This document shows, piece by piece, positions 26,795 through 34,176 of a stretch of DNA of 58,909 bases. Origin of the DNA: an uncultured Oscillospiraceae bacterium (GTDB lineage Bacteria > Bacillota > Clostridia > Oscillospirales > Oscillospiraceae); the NCBI GenBank assembly GCA_944387115.1, contig CALXDR010000005.1, positions 1 to 58,909 on the forward strand. Reading direction: 5' to 3'. The notes below the pieces were generated by a model. That model did no database searches. It worked only from the letters and a program-made list of their open reading frames with translations, and was not told the origin of the DNA. Both the position numbers and the translations under genes were made by a program. Position 1 is the stretch's first letter. Each line of letters begins with the position of its first letter.

Positions 26795-27098
26795 AACTAC
26801 TCCTTTTCCAGACATTGCATAATGGATACATTTTCGCACAAGACAACAGCGACCAGCCCCCTGGGGGAGCTGCCCTGCCGCCGTCTATGTATTTGGCTGC
26901 GGCGCAGGCAGAACAACAGCGGGGAATGTTCCTCCCCTCCGCTGCCCGGCAGCAAGTGAACGGAACCTCCCCATGGCTCGCCCCGGCCCTGTCTCGCCGG
27001 TCGAACTCCACGGCACGCCTCCGCCTTTTGTGCCCACACTCTGCCTTGCACTCCACAACAGCGCTCCATGCGCCGCACGCTCCACGAATGACGCTCAA

Positions 27099-27135
27099 CT
27101 CCCGGCAACCGCACGGGACAACATCCCGCCGGGAG
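27099..27135 (-). promoter_or_regulatory. Structured leader element upstream of RNase J
   Basis: CTCCCGGC (27099-27106) pairs with GCCGGGAG (27128-27135), enclosing an inner GGGA/TCCC hairpin. It lies just after an extended -10. The remaining GC-rich DNA from 26795 to 27098 shows no convincing ORF or known RNA family. Confidence 0.45.
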
Positions 27136-27150
27136 GAGCGATTCCATGTC

Positions 27151-27159
27151 AGTATACCA
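27151..27159 (-). promoter_or_regulatory. Candidate extended -10 promoter for RNase J
   Basis: The minus strand reads TGGTATACT, an extended -10; the -35 region is poor. A transcript from here would have a leader of about 350 nt before the RNase J ATG. Confidence 0.5.
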
Positions 27160-27208
27160 TAACGCAATGGAAAAGTACAGTGTTTTTTGGCGTCTGCCGG
27201 GCCGCACA

Positions 27209-27862
27209 TCACCGTGCTCTGGCCAGGGTGAGCCCCACCACCGACCTGGCTCCCGCCTGGCGCAGGCACTGGGCGCACTGGGACAGGGTTGCCCCTGTGG
27301 TGAACACATCATCCACCAGCAGCACCCGTAGGCCCCGCACATCCCCCTCCCCGCGGCAGGCATACGCCCCCGCCACATTTTTCGCCCGTGCCTTTGCCCC
27401 GTGCAGGTGGGACTGGGTGCGGGTATTACGCCGCTTTACCAGCGCTCCCGCCACCGGCAGGCCCTTGAGTTCTGCCACCCGGCGGGCCAGCAGCTCGGCC
27501 TGGTCATAGCCTCTGCGCCGCAGATGCTGGGCGGAGAGGGGCACCCACACCACCACATCCGGCATCTCCCGGCACACCTCATCCAGCGCCTGGGCCATCA
27601 GCAGCCCAAAGATGGCGCTGTGGCGCTTGGCATGGCGAAACTTATACCGGACCACACCATCCGCCACCCGCCCTTCATACCACAGGGCGCTGCACACCAG
27701 CTGGCAGCCGGGCACCTCGAAGGCCGCTCCCCGCACCCAGGGCAACTCGTCCGGGCACCGTCCGCACATCCCCTCTATCCCCCGCTCCAGCACCCGGTCG
27801 CAGAAGGGACATTTGCGGGGATAGAGCAGGTCCAGCGCCCACTGTAGCACATTCCCCTTCAT
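27209..27862 (-). CDS. ComF family phosphoribosyltransferase-like protein
   Basis: The 217-residue product has an N-terminal four-Cys zinc knuckle (RKCPFCDRV, MCGRCPDEL) and a C-terminal PRTase fold with the PRPP loop VLLVDDVFTTGATL and the family blocks RRRGYDQAELLA and RNTRTQSHL. ComF is needed for DNA uptake in competent bacteria and resembles GntX; its reaction is unclear. The ATG at 27862 overlaps the thiM stop (ATGA), so the gene closes the TPP-controlled thiW-thiM operon, an unexpected position. A much longer open frame upstream is only the shadow of thiM. Confidence 0.92.
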   Translation of the reverse strand: MKGNVLQWALDLLYPRKCPFCDRVLERGIEGMCGRCPDELPWVRGAAFEVPGCQLVCSALWYEGRVADGVVRYKFRHAKRHSAIFGLLMAQALDEVCREMPDVVVWVPLSAQHLRRRGYDQAELLARRVAELKGLPVAGALVKRRNTRTQSHLHGAKARAKNVAGAYACRGEGDVRGLRVLLVDDVFTTGATLSQCAQCLRQAGARSVVGLTLARAR

Positions 27863-28653
27863 AGCTGCTCCACCTGGGCCAGCTCCGCCCATGAGCGGGG
27901 CGTGAGGGTGCCTGCCCCATCCAGCAGCGCCAGGCGGAAGCTGCCCGGCCCCAGATGGGCCGCCCATTCCCCGGCCACCTGGGCGCACACCTTCCAATAG
28001 GAGGCCGCCAGCAGGGCAGCCTGGGCACCGTCCGGTTCCACTGCGGCAAACACACCGCACAGCACCGAGAGCATACACCCGGTGCCTGTCACCCGGGACA
28101 TCATGGGATGCCCGCCTCCCACCCGCCACACCTGCCCGCCTCCGGCAATCAGGTCCTCTTCCCCGGTGAGGAGCACTGCGCACCGGTGTACCTGCGCCAG
28201 GGTGCGGGCCAGGGCCACCCCCTCTGCCCGGGCGGTGGCGGCAGGCCCATCCACACCCTGCCCGCCGCCTGCCAGACCCAGCAGCCCACGGGCCTCCCCC
28301 GCATTCACCCGCAGCAGCGTGACCGCCCCCGTGTCCAGCAGCCGCCTGGCCCATCCCCGCCGCCAGGGGCTGGCTCCCACCCCCACAGGGTCGAGCACCA
28401 GGGGATGAGGGGGAGCGGCCTGGGCACAGGCCATGCAGCTTGTCCACTTCTCCTCCACCGGGGTGCCCAGATTGAGCACCGTCGCCTGGGCCTGGGTGGT
28501 GATGTAGGCCGCCTCCTGGGGCGCATGGGCCATCACCGGGCTGGCCCCCACCGCCAGGGCCAGGTTGGCGCAGTCATTGGCGGACACCACATTGCTGATG
28601 CAGTGTATGAGGGGACGCATGGCCCGCACCTGCTCCAACCGGGTATATTCCAT
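27859..28653 (-). CDS. thiM: Hydroxyethylthiazole kinase
   Basis: This 264-residue ribokinase-fold enzyme phosphorylates the thiamine thiazole precursor THZ for salvage. The family N-terminus MRPLIHCISNVVSANDCANL is clear, followed by LVLDPVGVGAS, and the catalytic Cys is in RVTGTGCMLS. Two adjacent ATGs (28656 and 28653) follow GGAGGTG; I take the second for spacing, but either may be used. It follows thiW by about 30 bp, so transport and phosphorylation of the thiazole are encoded together. Confidence 0.94.
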   Translation of the reverse strand: MEYTRLEQVRAMRPLIHCISNVVSANDCANLALAVGASPVMAHAPQEAAYITTQAQATVLNLGTPVEEKWTSCMACAQAAPPHPLVLDPVGVGASPWRRGWARRLLDTGAVTLLRVNAGEARGLLGLAGGGQGVDGPAATARAEGVALARTLAQVHRCAVLLTGEEDLIAGGGQVWRVGGGHPMMSRVTGTGCMLSVLCGVFAAVEPDGAQAALLAASYWKVCAQVAGEWAAHLGPGSFRLALLDGAGTLTPRSWAELAQVEQL

Positions 28654-28684
28654 CATAAACACCTCCAAAGGCCCCCGTGGGGCA

Positions 28685-29206
28685 TCAGTTTTTCCGTCTG
28701 GACAGGGCGCTTTCCTTCCCATCCAGCACACCTGCCCCCCTCAGCGCCGCCACCAGCACCCCGGCCAGGGCCGCACCCACCCCGGAGGAGATGAGGAAGG
28801 GCATCACATAGGCGTAGCATGCCACCGCAGCGCCGTCCCCATGCACAAACAGCAGCGCCAGGGGATAGGCGCACAGGCCGCCCACCACGCCGGTGCCCAC
28901 CGCCTCTGCGGCAAGGGTGAGGGGCACACTGCGGCAATGCCGGTATACCAGGGCGCACAGCAGCGCACCGCACATACTCCCCGGAAAGGCCAGCACCGAG
29001 CCAAGCCCCAGCAGATTGCGCAAAAGGCTGGCTCCAAAGGCCACCCCAAGCCCGTACCAGGGCCCCAAAAGCAGGGCACACAGCACATTGACGATATGCT
29101 GCACCGGGGCGCACCTGCTGCCCAGCACGGGAAAGGAAATTAGGCTTCCCGCCACCGCCAGGGCGCACAGCACCCCGGCCAGCGCCATGTTCTTAGACCG
29201 TTTCAT
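28685..29206 (-). CDS. thiW: ThiW, thiazole-specific S component of an ECF transporter
   Basis: This 173-residue integral membrane protein has five to six hydrophobic segments. It matches ThiW: the family stretch FPVLGSRCAPVQHIVNVLCA and a following GPWYGLGVAF are visible. ThiW is the substrate-binding S component that works with a shared ECF energising module, which is not in this window. Its place after a TPP riboswitch and before thiM supports uptake of the thiazole moiety. The ATG at 29206 follows AGGAG. Confidence 0.93.
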   Translation of the reverse strand: MKRSKNMALAGVLCALAVAGSLISFPVLGSRCAPVQHIVNVLCALLLGPWYGLGVAFGASLLRNLLGLGSVLAFPGSMCGALLCALVYRHCRSVPLTLAAEAVGTGVVGGLCAYPLALLFVHGDGAAVACYAYVMPFLISSGVGAALAGVLVAALRGAGVLDGKESALSRRKN

Positions 29207-29458
29207 CACACACAACTCCTCTGGTAGAATCAAGGGGCGGACATCCCAACAGCGCCCCCCTTGCGGGGGCAAGGGCCGGGGCATCCCCCGCCTTGTCAGT
29301 CTGCGGTCGAGACTTTCTGGTCTCCTCTCACGCCGGAACACGGCTTCCCATCGCTGCGAGCAGCCCTGCGGCTGCCTGGCCCGGGCACAGGGCGCTCCCC
29401 CTCTACCCGCTCCCGGTATCCCCGGGGCGCCAAACCGCCCCTCCTCTCTCCAGGTGAT

Positions 29459-29490
29459 GCAAAAACGGCGGAGCCCCATGGGGTCCGCCG
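29459..29490 (-). terminator. Riboswitch expression-platform terminator
   Basis: Minus strand: the hairpin CGGCGGA-CCCCATGGGG-CTCCGCCG (29490 to 29466) is followed by TTTTT. It lies about 40 nt past the TPP aptamer and 250 nt before thiW, as expected for transcription attenuation. The GC-rich 29207-29458 segment holds no gene. Confidence 0.85.
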
Positions 29491-29530
29491 CACCGATACA
29501 ACCTAATAGGCGCACAAAGGCGCCCTCAGT

Positions 29531-29620
29531 ATGACTTCCTACGGCGGCATGACCCGCATCAGGTAAAAGGGTCGAAGTGTCCCACTTCCTCTCAGCCGCA
29601 GCCGGCTCCCCTGTCTTTGT
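29531..29620 (-). promoter_or_regulatory. TPP riboswitch (THI element)
   Basis: The minus strand carries the conserved order GGGGAGCC, GGCTGAGA, GACCCTTTACCTGAT, GGGTCATGCCG and CGTAGGAAG. It sits after a strong promoter and before a terminator and thiW-thiM. Binding of thiamine pyrophosphate should favour termination. Confidence 0.95.
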
Positions 29621-29627
29621 CCCCCAT

Positions 29628-29656
29628 AGTATGACACACCGCCCGCCCACTGTCAA
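29628..29656 (-). promoter_or_regulatory. thiW-thiM-comF promoter
   Basis: Minus strand: -35 TTGACA (29651-29656), 17-bp spacer, -10 CATACT (29628-29633), directly before the riboswitch. Confidence 0.8.
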
Positions 29657-29661
29657 CCCCC

Positions 29662-29690
29662 TTGCAATTCCCCCCCAGCGGGGGTATGAT
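29662..29690 (+). promoter_or_regulatory. thiE promoter
   Basis: -35 TTGCAA (29662-29667), 17-bp spacer, -10 TATGAT (29685-29690). It is divergent from the thiW promoter and carries no riboswitch. Confidence 0.7.
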
Positions 29691-29719
29691 AGAGCCAAAT
29701 CCAACAAGCGAGGTGCGCT

Positions 29720-30367
29720 ATGACCATCCAACCACACGCCATGCGGCTGTACGCCGTCACCCACCGGGCCTGGGCCGGGGACGACCAGACCCTGCTGGCG
29801 CAGATTTCCGCCGCCATTCGTGGCGGCGCTGGAATCGTGCAGCTGCGGGAAAAGCACTTGCCCCCCGCCGCCTTTCTCCCCCTGGCAAGGGATTTCGTGG
29901 CCCTGTGCCGGGCGGAAGGCGCTGTGAGCATCATCAACGACCAGGTGGACATCGCCCTGCAGGCCGGAGCGGACGGCGTTCATGTGGGGCAGTCTGACCT
30001 GGAGGCGGCTACGGTGCGCCAGCGCCTGGGGCCGGACAAGCTGCTGGGGGTATCCGTACACAATGTGGAGGAGGCCCTCCGGGCCCAGAGCGCCGGGGCG
30101 GACTATCTCGGGGTGGGGGCGGCCTTTTTCACCGGCACCAAGCAGGACGCCGTCCCCGTCACCCGGGCAACCATGCGGGCCATCACCCAGGCGGTGACCA
30201 TCCCCGTGGTGGCCATTGGCGGGGTGAACGAGGACAACCTGCTCTCCCTGTCCGGCTGCGGATTGGATGGGGTGGCGGTGGTGTCCGCCCTGTTCGGCGC
30301 GCCCGATGTGGCGTGCGCCGCCCAGCGGCTGCTGGCCCTCTCCACCCAGATGGTGCAGGCCCGGTAA
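29720..30367 (+). CDS. thiE: Thiamine-phosphate synthase
   Basis: This 215-residue TIM-barrel enzyme joins HMP-PP and thiazole phosphate to form thiamine phosphate. Visible motifs are QLREKHL, FIINDQVDIA-like IINDQVDIALQAGADGVHVG, the product loop GVGAAFFTGTK, and VAIGGVNEDN. The ATG follows GAGGTG. It is transcribed away from the riboswitch operon; ThiM product and imported thiazole feed it. No ThiD or ThiC is in the window, so the pyrimidine part must come from elsewhere. Confidence 0.95.
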   Translation: MTIQPHAMRLYAVTHRAWAGDDQTLLAQISAAIRGGAGIVQLREKHLPPAAFLPLARDFVALCRAEGAVSIINDQVDIALQAGADGVHVGQSDLEAATVRQRLGPDKLLGVSVHNVEEALRAQSAGADYLGVGAAFFTGTKQDAVPVTRATMRAITQAVTIPVVAIGGVNEDNLLSLSGCGLDGVAVVSALFGAPDVACAAQRLLALSTQMVQAR

Positions 30368-30403
30368 ATCCCACGCCCCCGCAGCCTATCCCGCCCAGAC
30401 GCA

Positions 30404-30444
30404 AACACTGCGTGCCCCCCTTCCCCCGGGGGACACGCAGTGTT
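30404..30444. terminator. Stem-loop between thiE and a convergent gene
   Basis: AACACTGCGTG (30404-30414) pairs with CACGCAGTGTT (30434-30444), with an inner C/G-rich pairing, followed by CTCTTT. Confidence 0.65.
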
Positions 30445-30449
30445 CTCTT

Positions 30450-30833
30450 TCATCCCTCACCGGCCCGCACCAGCGTTTCCAGGGGAGGCGGCCCCTTCAC
30501 CAGGGGAATTTCCAGGTCAGGCAGCTGGCTCAGCCCCTCTAGAAAGGGGGCAATACGAGGCTCGCCCTTCTGCCTGCACAGCCACTCCACCTGTTCCGGG
30601 CAGTTGCGGTAGCAAACCATCATTGCGGTGCGCATGGCACGGTCTACCCCGCCAATGGAAATATGATTCCGATGGGCCAGGGCAGGATAAACACGCTTAC
30701 TCACCAGCTCCAGGGCTGCGGGGTCCTCTCTTGCCAGCAGCGCCCCCTCCACCAGATAGTGATAGCCGGCATAGCATCCAGTCAGCCCCATCCGCCGCAG
30801 GGCATTTTCAATATTCGGGCACACCATACGCAC
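30450..30833 (-). CDS. Spo0A C-terminal-domain-like protein
   Basis: This 127-residue protein resembles the DNA-binding half of Spo0A without the receiver domain: LRRMGLTGCYAGYHYLVEGA aligns with the GxxxxxKGYxYL segment, and SKRVYPALAHR with GGVDRAMRTAMM aligns with the LYP-(I/V)A and RVERAIRHA segments. Several basic contact residues of Spo0A are not kept, so DNA specificity probably differs. The ATG follows AGGAG. It is co-transcribed with a small XRE regulator 6 bp upstream. The role may be regulatory; no target is visible. Confidence 0.72.
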   Translation of the reverse strand: MRMVCPNIENALRRMGLTGCYAGYHYLVEGALLAREDPAALELVSKRVYPALAHRNHISIGGVDRAMRTAMMVCYRNCPEQVEWLCRQKGEPRIAPFLEGLSQLPDLEIPLVKGPPPLETLVRAGEG

Positions 30834-30839
30834 AAGCTC

Positions 30840-31088
30840 CTATTCTTCTGACAGTGACAACAGCCACTCCAGCGACACGCCCAGCACCTTTCTCAGGGCT
30901 ACCAGCTCATAATCGGGTATGATGCGCATACCCAACTCCATACGGCTGATGCTGTCCCGCTCGATGGACACCCCCTCCACCTGGAGGCGGGCCGCCAGTT
31001 CCGCCTGGGACAGCCCCATGCGCAGCCGTGCCCAACGCACCTTGGCCCCGCTCAAATTCTTCCGCCCGTCGTAGTCGTAGATTCTCAC
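30840..31088 (-). CDS. Small XRE-family helix-turn-helix protein
   Basis: The 82-residue product has an XRE fold: RMGLSQAELAARLQVEGVSI is the recognition region, then SISRMELGMRIIPDYELVAL and VLGVSLEWLL. I choose the GTG at 31088, giving MRIYDYDGRKN as in related small regulators, with an AGGTG site upstream; an ATG at 31100 is the alternative. It sits before the Spo0A-C-like gene in the same direction and is probably its operon partner. Confidence 0.82.
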   Translation of the reverse strand: MRIYDYDGRKNLSGAKVRWARLRMGLSQAELAARLQVEGVSIERDSISRMELGMRIIPDYELVALRKVLGVSLEWLLSLSEE

Positions 31089-31218
31089 TGTGCACCTCAT
31101 GCCTGGAAAAGATAGCTGTTTTCTAAACTTTAACACACTCTCTTCAACATCGTGTGGGAAAGGTCAGAATTTCTGCATTTTTGTCGCACCATGCACCCTG
31201 CGCCCCGCTGCGTCCCCC

Positions 31219-32307
31219 TCAATCCAGCTTCAAATCTCCCTCCTGAATCCAGCCCATCCGGCGGCAGGGAATCCCGATGAGCCAGGTGAGCAGGGCGGGG
31301 AGCACCAGGCACAGCAGGAGCATCGCCAGCCAATCCCATCCGGTGATGGCGCTTTTCACCCCCGCCGCCACATCGTTGACCCATCCGGCATACACCCCGA
31401 TGGGGCCCACCATCCCGCAGGTGCCCATCCCGGCGGCCACGCCCCCCGCCGGGTCATTCATCTGAAAGCGAAACAGGCAGGTGGCCATGGGGCCGGTGAT
31501 GGCGGAGGCCAGGGTGGGGGGGATCCAAATGCGGGGGTTGCGCACAATGTTGCCCATCTGGAGCATGGAGGTGCCCAGCCCCTGGCTCACCAGGCCGCCC
31601 CAGCGGTTTTCGGGAAAGGAGAGCACTGCAAAGCCCACCATCTGGGCGCAGCACCCCGCCACCGCCGCACCCCCCGCCAGCCCGGTGAGGGCAAAGGCGG
31701 CGCAGATGGCGGCGGAGGAGATGGGCAGGGTGAGGGCCACCCCAATGACCACGGACACCACAATACCCATGAGAAAGGGCTGCAGCTCTGTGGCCCACAT
31801 GATGATTTCCCCCACCCAGGTGGCCGCCGTCCCAATGGCAGGGGCTAGGGCGGCGGACAGCCCCACCCCGGACAGCACCGTCACCAGAGGCGTGACCAGA
31901 ATATCCACCTTGGTCTCCTTACTCACCGCCTTGCCCAGTTCGGCGGCAATGATGGCGATAAAGAGCACCGCCAGCGGCCCCCCCGCCCCCGCTCCCCCGT
32001 CCAGCGTGGTGGAGCCCAGGGCGTTGGCGGCGTGTCCCACGGCAGCCAGTGAAAAGAGCACCAGCGGGGGCGCATGAAGGGCCCAGCCAATGGCCACTGC
32101 CATGGCCGCCCCGCTCATTGCAGAGGCATATGCCCCTGTTTGCACCAGCGCCTCTATCCCCAGCTGCTTGCCCAGGGTATTGAGGATGGTGCCGATGAGC
32201 AGCGAGCAAAACAGCCCCTGTGCCATGGCCCCCAGCGCTCCGATGCCGTACCGGCCGGCGGAAATCACAATGTCCTTCCGCTGCAAAAACTCCTTGATTG
32301 CTTCCAA
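31219..32307 (-). CDS. PTS_EIIC_2 (PfoR-like) membrane protein, probably NiaR-controlled
   Basis: This 362-residue protein has about nine membrane segments and glycine-rich loops (HAANALGSTTLDGGAGAGGP, GLGTSMLQMGNIVRNPRIW, GGVAAGMGTCGMVGPIGVYA). It matches the PTS_EIIC_2/PfoR-like family, permease-type proteins that lack attached IIA or IIB domains; none is nearby. It starts with TTG after a GGTGA site. Its promoter lies in the 3' end of niaR and is overlaid by a perfect AGGTGTC-tt-GACACCT palindrome just after the -10. Regulation by NiaR would suggest transport of a niacin-related compound; this is inference, and sugar transport remains possible. Confidence 0.8.
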   Translation of the reverse strand: MEAIKEFLQRKDIVISAGRYGIGALGAMAQGLFCSLLIGTILNTLGKQLGIEALVQTGAYASAMSGAAMAVAIGWALHAPPLVLFSLAAVGHAANALGSTTLDGGAGAGGPLAVLFIAIIAAELGKAVSKETKVDILVTPLVTVLSGVGLSAALAPAIGTAATWVGEIIMWATELQPFLMGIVVSVVIGVALTLPISSAAICAAFALTGLAGGAAVAGCCAQMVGFAVLSFPENRWGGLVSQGLGTSMLQMGNIVRNPRIWIPPTLASAITGPMATCLFRFQMNDPAGGVAAGMGTCGMVGPIGVYAGWVNDVAAGVKSAITGWDWLAMLLLCLVLPALLTWLIGIPCRRMGWIQEGDLKLD

Positions 32308-32360
32308 TGACGCTCACCCAACTTTCCCGCCAGAGGGGCTGTACCCCCCGGCGCTTTTCT

Positions 32361-32376
32361 AGGTGTCTTGACACCT
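32361..32376. promoter_or_regulatory. NiaR-like operator
   Basis: AGGTGTC-TT-GACACCT is a perfect 7-bp-arm inverted repeat about 10 bp past the -10 of the PTS_EIIC_2 promoter, at roughly +3 to +19. Its arms resemble the ACACCTGT half-sites I recall for NiaR, and the niaR gene ends 34 bp away. Confidence 0.7.
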
Positions 32377-32385
32377 GTATGGACT

Positions 32386-32413
32386 ATTATAGCGCATCGG
32401 AGGCAAATGTCAA
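32386..32413 (-). promoter_or_regulatory. Promoter of the PTS_EIIC_2 gene
   Basis: Minus strand: perfect -35 TTGACA (32408-32413), 16-bp spacer, perfect -10 TATAAT (32386-32391). The -35 overlaps the niaR stop codon. Confidence 0.88.
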
Positions 32414-32964
32414 CCGCCTGTTTCCTCCCCGCCGGGGCAATCGCCGCCCTCCGGGTCGGTGAGGAGATACCCCGCCTGGGCCAGGGCGTCCCGCACCCGG
32501 CCCAAAGCGGCCTGATCGGGGCAGCGCACGGTGTGCAGGTGAATGCCCTGGGTCAGCTCGGACAGGGGCCTGGCCCCCGATTGGCTCAGGCGGCGGAGAA
32601 ACTGGGCCACCTCATACCGATTGGACACCATCAGCTGCCCGGAGAGCTGTCCGTACACAGAGTGCTCCACCACCACATCCTCCACCACGCACCCCTGGTC
32701 CACCATCAGGCACAGCTCCTCCTCCATTTCCGCCAGGGTGTGGCGGCAGGGCAGCTGGACACGCAGACCGGGGGCGGGCTGACGCAGGATATATCCCCGG
32801 GGTGTGGCCAGAATGTCCTCCCCCCCTGCCCGCAACAGGGCCACATCCCCCACCACAATTTGGCGGCTCACCGACATCTCCTCTGCCAGGAGGGTGGCCG
32901 ACAGCGGGCAGTCCGCCTGGCGCAGCCGCTGGGCAATATAGGCTCTGCGCTGTGCCGCCTTCAT
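32410..32964 (-). CDS. niaR: NiaR-type niacin-responsive repressor
   Basis: The 184-residue product has an N-terminal HTH_11 winged helix (LLAEEMSVSRQIVVGDVALL) and a C-terminal 3H domain with the conserved histidines in LPCRHTLAE, VVVEHSVYG and TQGIHLHTV. NiaR represses NAD biosynthesis or niacin uptake genes when niacin is bound. The ATG has GGAGGTG and overlaps the birA stop (ATGA). The adjacent operator at 32361-32376 is its obvious candidate site. No nad genes are in the window. Confidence 0.92.
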   Translation of the reverse strand: MKAAQRRAYIAQRLRQADCPLSATLLAEEMSVSRQIVVGDVALLRAGGEDILATPRGYILRQPAPGLRVQLPCRHTLAEMEEELCLMVDQGCVVEDVVVEHSVYGQLSGQLMVSNRYEVAQFLRRLSQSGARPLSELTQGIHLHTVRCPDQAALGRVRDALAQAGYLLTDPEGGDCPGGEETGG

Positions 32965-33953
32965 ACGCCCACCTCCCCGGGGAGCAGGGACACCGTCCCG
33001 GCGGACACGGTGTGCACCTGGCCCGACGCTGTGGCAATCTCCAGGGCAAAGTCCTCTGTGACGGCCCGGGCGGTGCCGGTGTAACCCACGCCGCCCTGCT
33101 CCCACTGCACCTGCCGCCCCAGAGTGAGGCAACGGGCCCGGTAGGCCTCCAGCTGGGCCGGGCCGTCCTGGGGGAAGCGGCGGTACATCTCCTCCAGGGC
33201 GGTGAGAATGGCCGCCGCTGCCCCGTGGCGGGACACCTGTGCCCCCTCCAGGGCCAGGGATGTGGCGATGTTCTCCAGCCCCTGGGCGGCAAACTGCTGT
33301 CTGCTCTGCCCCAGGTTGACCCCAACCCCCAGCACCACATAGTCCGGCTCTCCGCTCTCCCCCACCAGGGACAGCTCCGTGAGGATGCCGCACACCTTGC
33401 GCCCATTGAGATAGAGGTCGTTGAGCCACTTGATTTCAGGATTGAGGCCGCAGGCGGCCCCAATCCCTTGCCCCACCGCCACCGCCGCCCAGCCGGTCAG
33501 GGGGAGCAGCTGCGCCAGGGGCAGCTGGGGGCGCAGCAGCACCGAAAGGTACAGCCCCGCCCCTCTGGGGGAGTGGAAGGTGCGCCCCTGGGTACCCCGC
33601 CCCGCCGTCTGCTCCTCAGCCAGCACCACCGTGCCCTCCGCCGCCCCCTGGGCCGCCATGGCCTTCAGGCGGGTGTTGGTGGAGTCCAGGCTGGAAAAGG
33701 TGTGGATGCGCCCGCTCCAAAGGGAATGCTCCCCCAGCAGCGCCTCCAGATAGGGCGCAGAGAGCACGGGCGGCTCCCCCTCCAGCCGATACCCCCGGCG
33801 GGTGGAGGAGGCGATGGGCCACCCCGCCGCCCGCATGGCGGACAGCTCCTTCCAAACTGCCGCACGGCTCACCCCCAGGCGGCGGCTCATCTCCTCTCCC
33901 GACAGATACTCCTGCCTGCCTGCCAGCAGGCCAATGAGCTGTGTTTGCTCCAT
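32961..33953 (-). CDS. birA: Biotin-[acetyl-CoA-carboxylase] ligase/biotin repressor
   Basis: This 330-residue bifunctional BirA has an N-terminal winged helix (EMSRRLGVSRAAVWKELSAM), a biotinyl-AMP loop GRGTQGRTF, the core KWLNDLYLNGRKVCGIL, and the C-terminal cap. It attaches biotin to carboxylase carriers and may repress biotin genes. The catalytic loop reads GRGTQGR where GRGRxGR is usual, a change I would expect to be tolerated. The ATG at 33953 has AGGAG. It is coupled by ATGA to niaR, so two vitamin-sensing regulators form one unit. Confidence 0.94.
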   Translation of the reverse strand: MEQTQLIGLLAGRQEYLSGEEMSRRLGVSRAAVWKELSAMRAAGWPIASSTRRGYRLEGEPPVLSAPYLEALLGEHSLWSGRIHTFSSLDSTNTRLKAMAAQGAAEGTVVLAEEQTAGRGTQGRTFHSPRGAGLYLSVLLRPQLPLAQLLPLTGWAAVAVGQGIGAACGLNPEIKWLNDLYLNGRKVCGILTELSLVGESGEPDYVVLGVGVNLGQSRQQFAAQGLENIATSLALEGAQVSRHGAAAAILTALEEMYRRFPQDGPAQLEAYRARCLTLGRQVQWEQGGVGYTGTARAVTEDFALEIATASGQVHTVSAGTVSLLPGEVGV

Positions 33954-34005
33954 GGTGTGCCACTCCTTTTCTGTAAATCCGCTTCCCATGGGAAGCTGTG
34001 CGCTG

Positions 34006-34176
34006 TCAGACCGTCAACCCCCGCCCGGCGGGACGCCCTTCCCACAGCGGCGCAGTCCCCGCCCCGGCAGGGGAAGGCGCCGGTGCCTCCGGCACGTGCA
34101 GCGTCACGGTCTGGCTGATAAACTCCGGCCCCGCCGCCCAAGGGCGGCAGGGCCGGTGCGGTCTATGTATGGTCAC
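34006..34176 (-). CDS. Possible 56-codon protein coupled to the HtrA-like protease gene
   Basis: A GTG at 34176 forms a GTGA overlap with the stop of the protease gene. It opens a 56-codon frame, rich in Pro, Ala and Gly, containing AAGPEFISQTVTLHVPEAPA and ending at 34006-34008. It almost fills the gap to birA. The FISQTVTLHVPE stretch faintly recalls N-termini of some spore-associated proteins. No separate ribosome site is obvious, so expression would depend on coupling. I do not recognise a family. Confidence 0.35.
   Translation of the reverse strand: MTIHRPHRPCRPWAAGPEFISQTVTLHVPEAPAPSPAGAGTAPLWEGRPAGRGLTV

Noticed and set aside
26795..27208. RNase P RNA, tmRNA or 6S RNA before RNase J
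   Set aside because: Core signatures of RNase P and tmRNA are absent, and I cannot fold a 6S-like central bubble by eye. It is left as an unassigned leader.
27862..28447. N-terminal 195-codon extension of ComF
   Set aside because: It overlaps thiM in another frame and has no domain. The ATG at 27862 with its ATGA overlap fits the family length.
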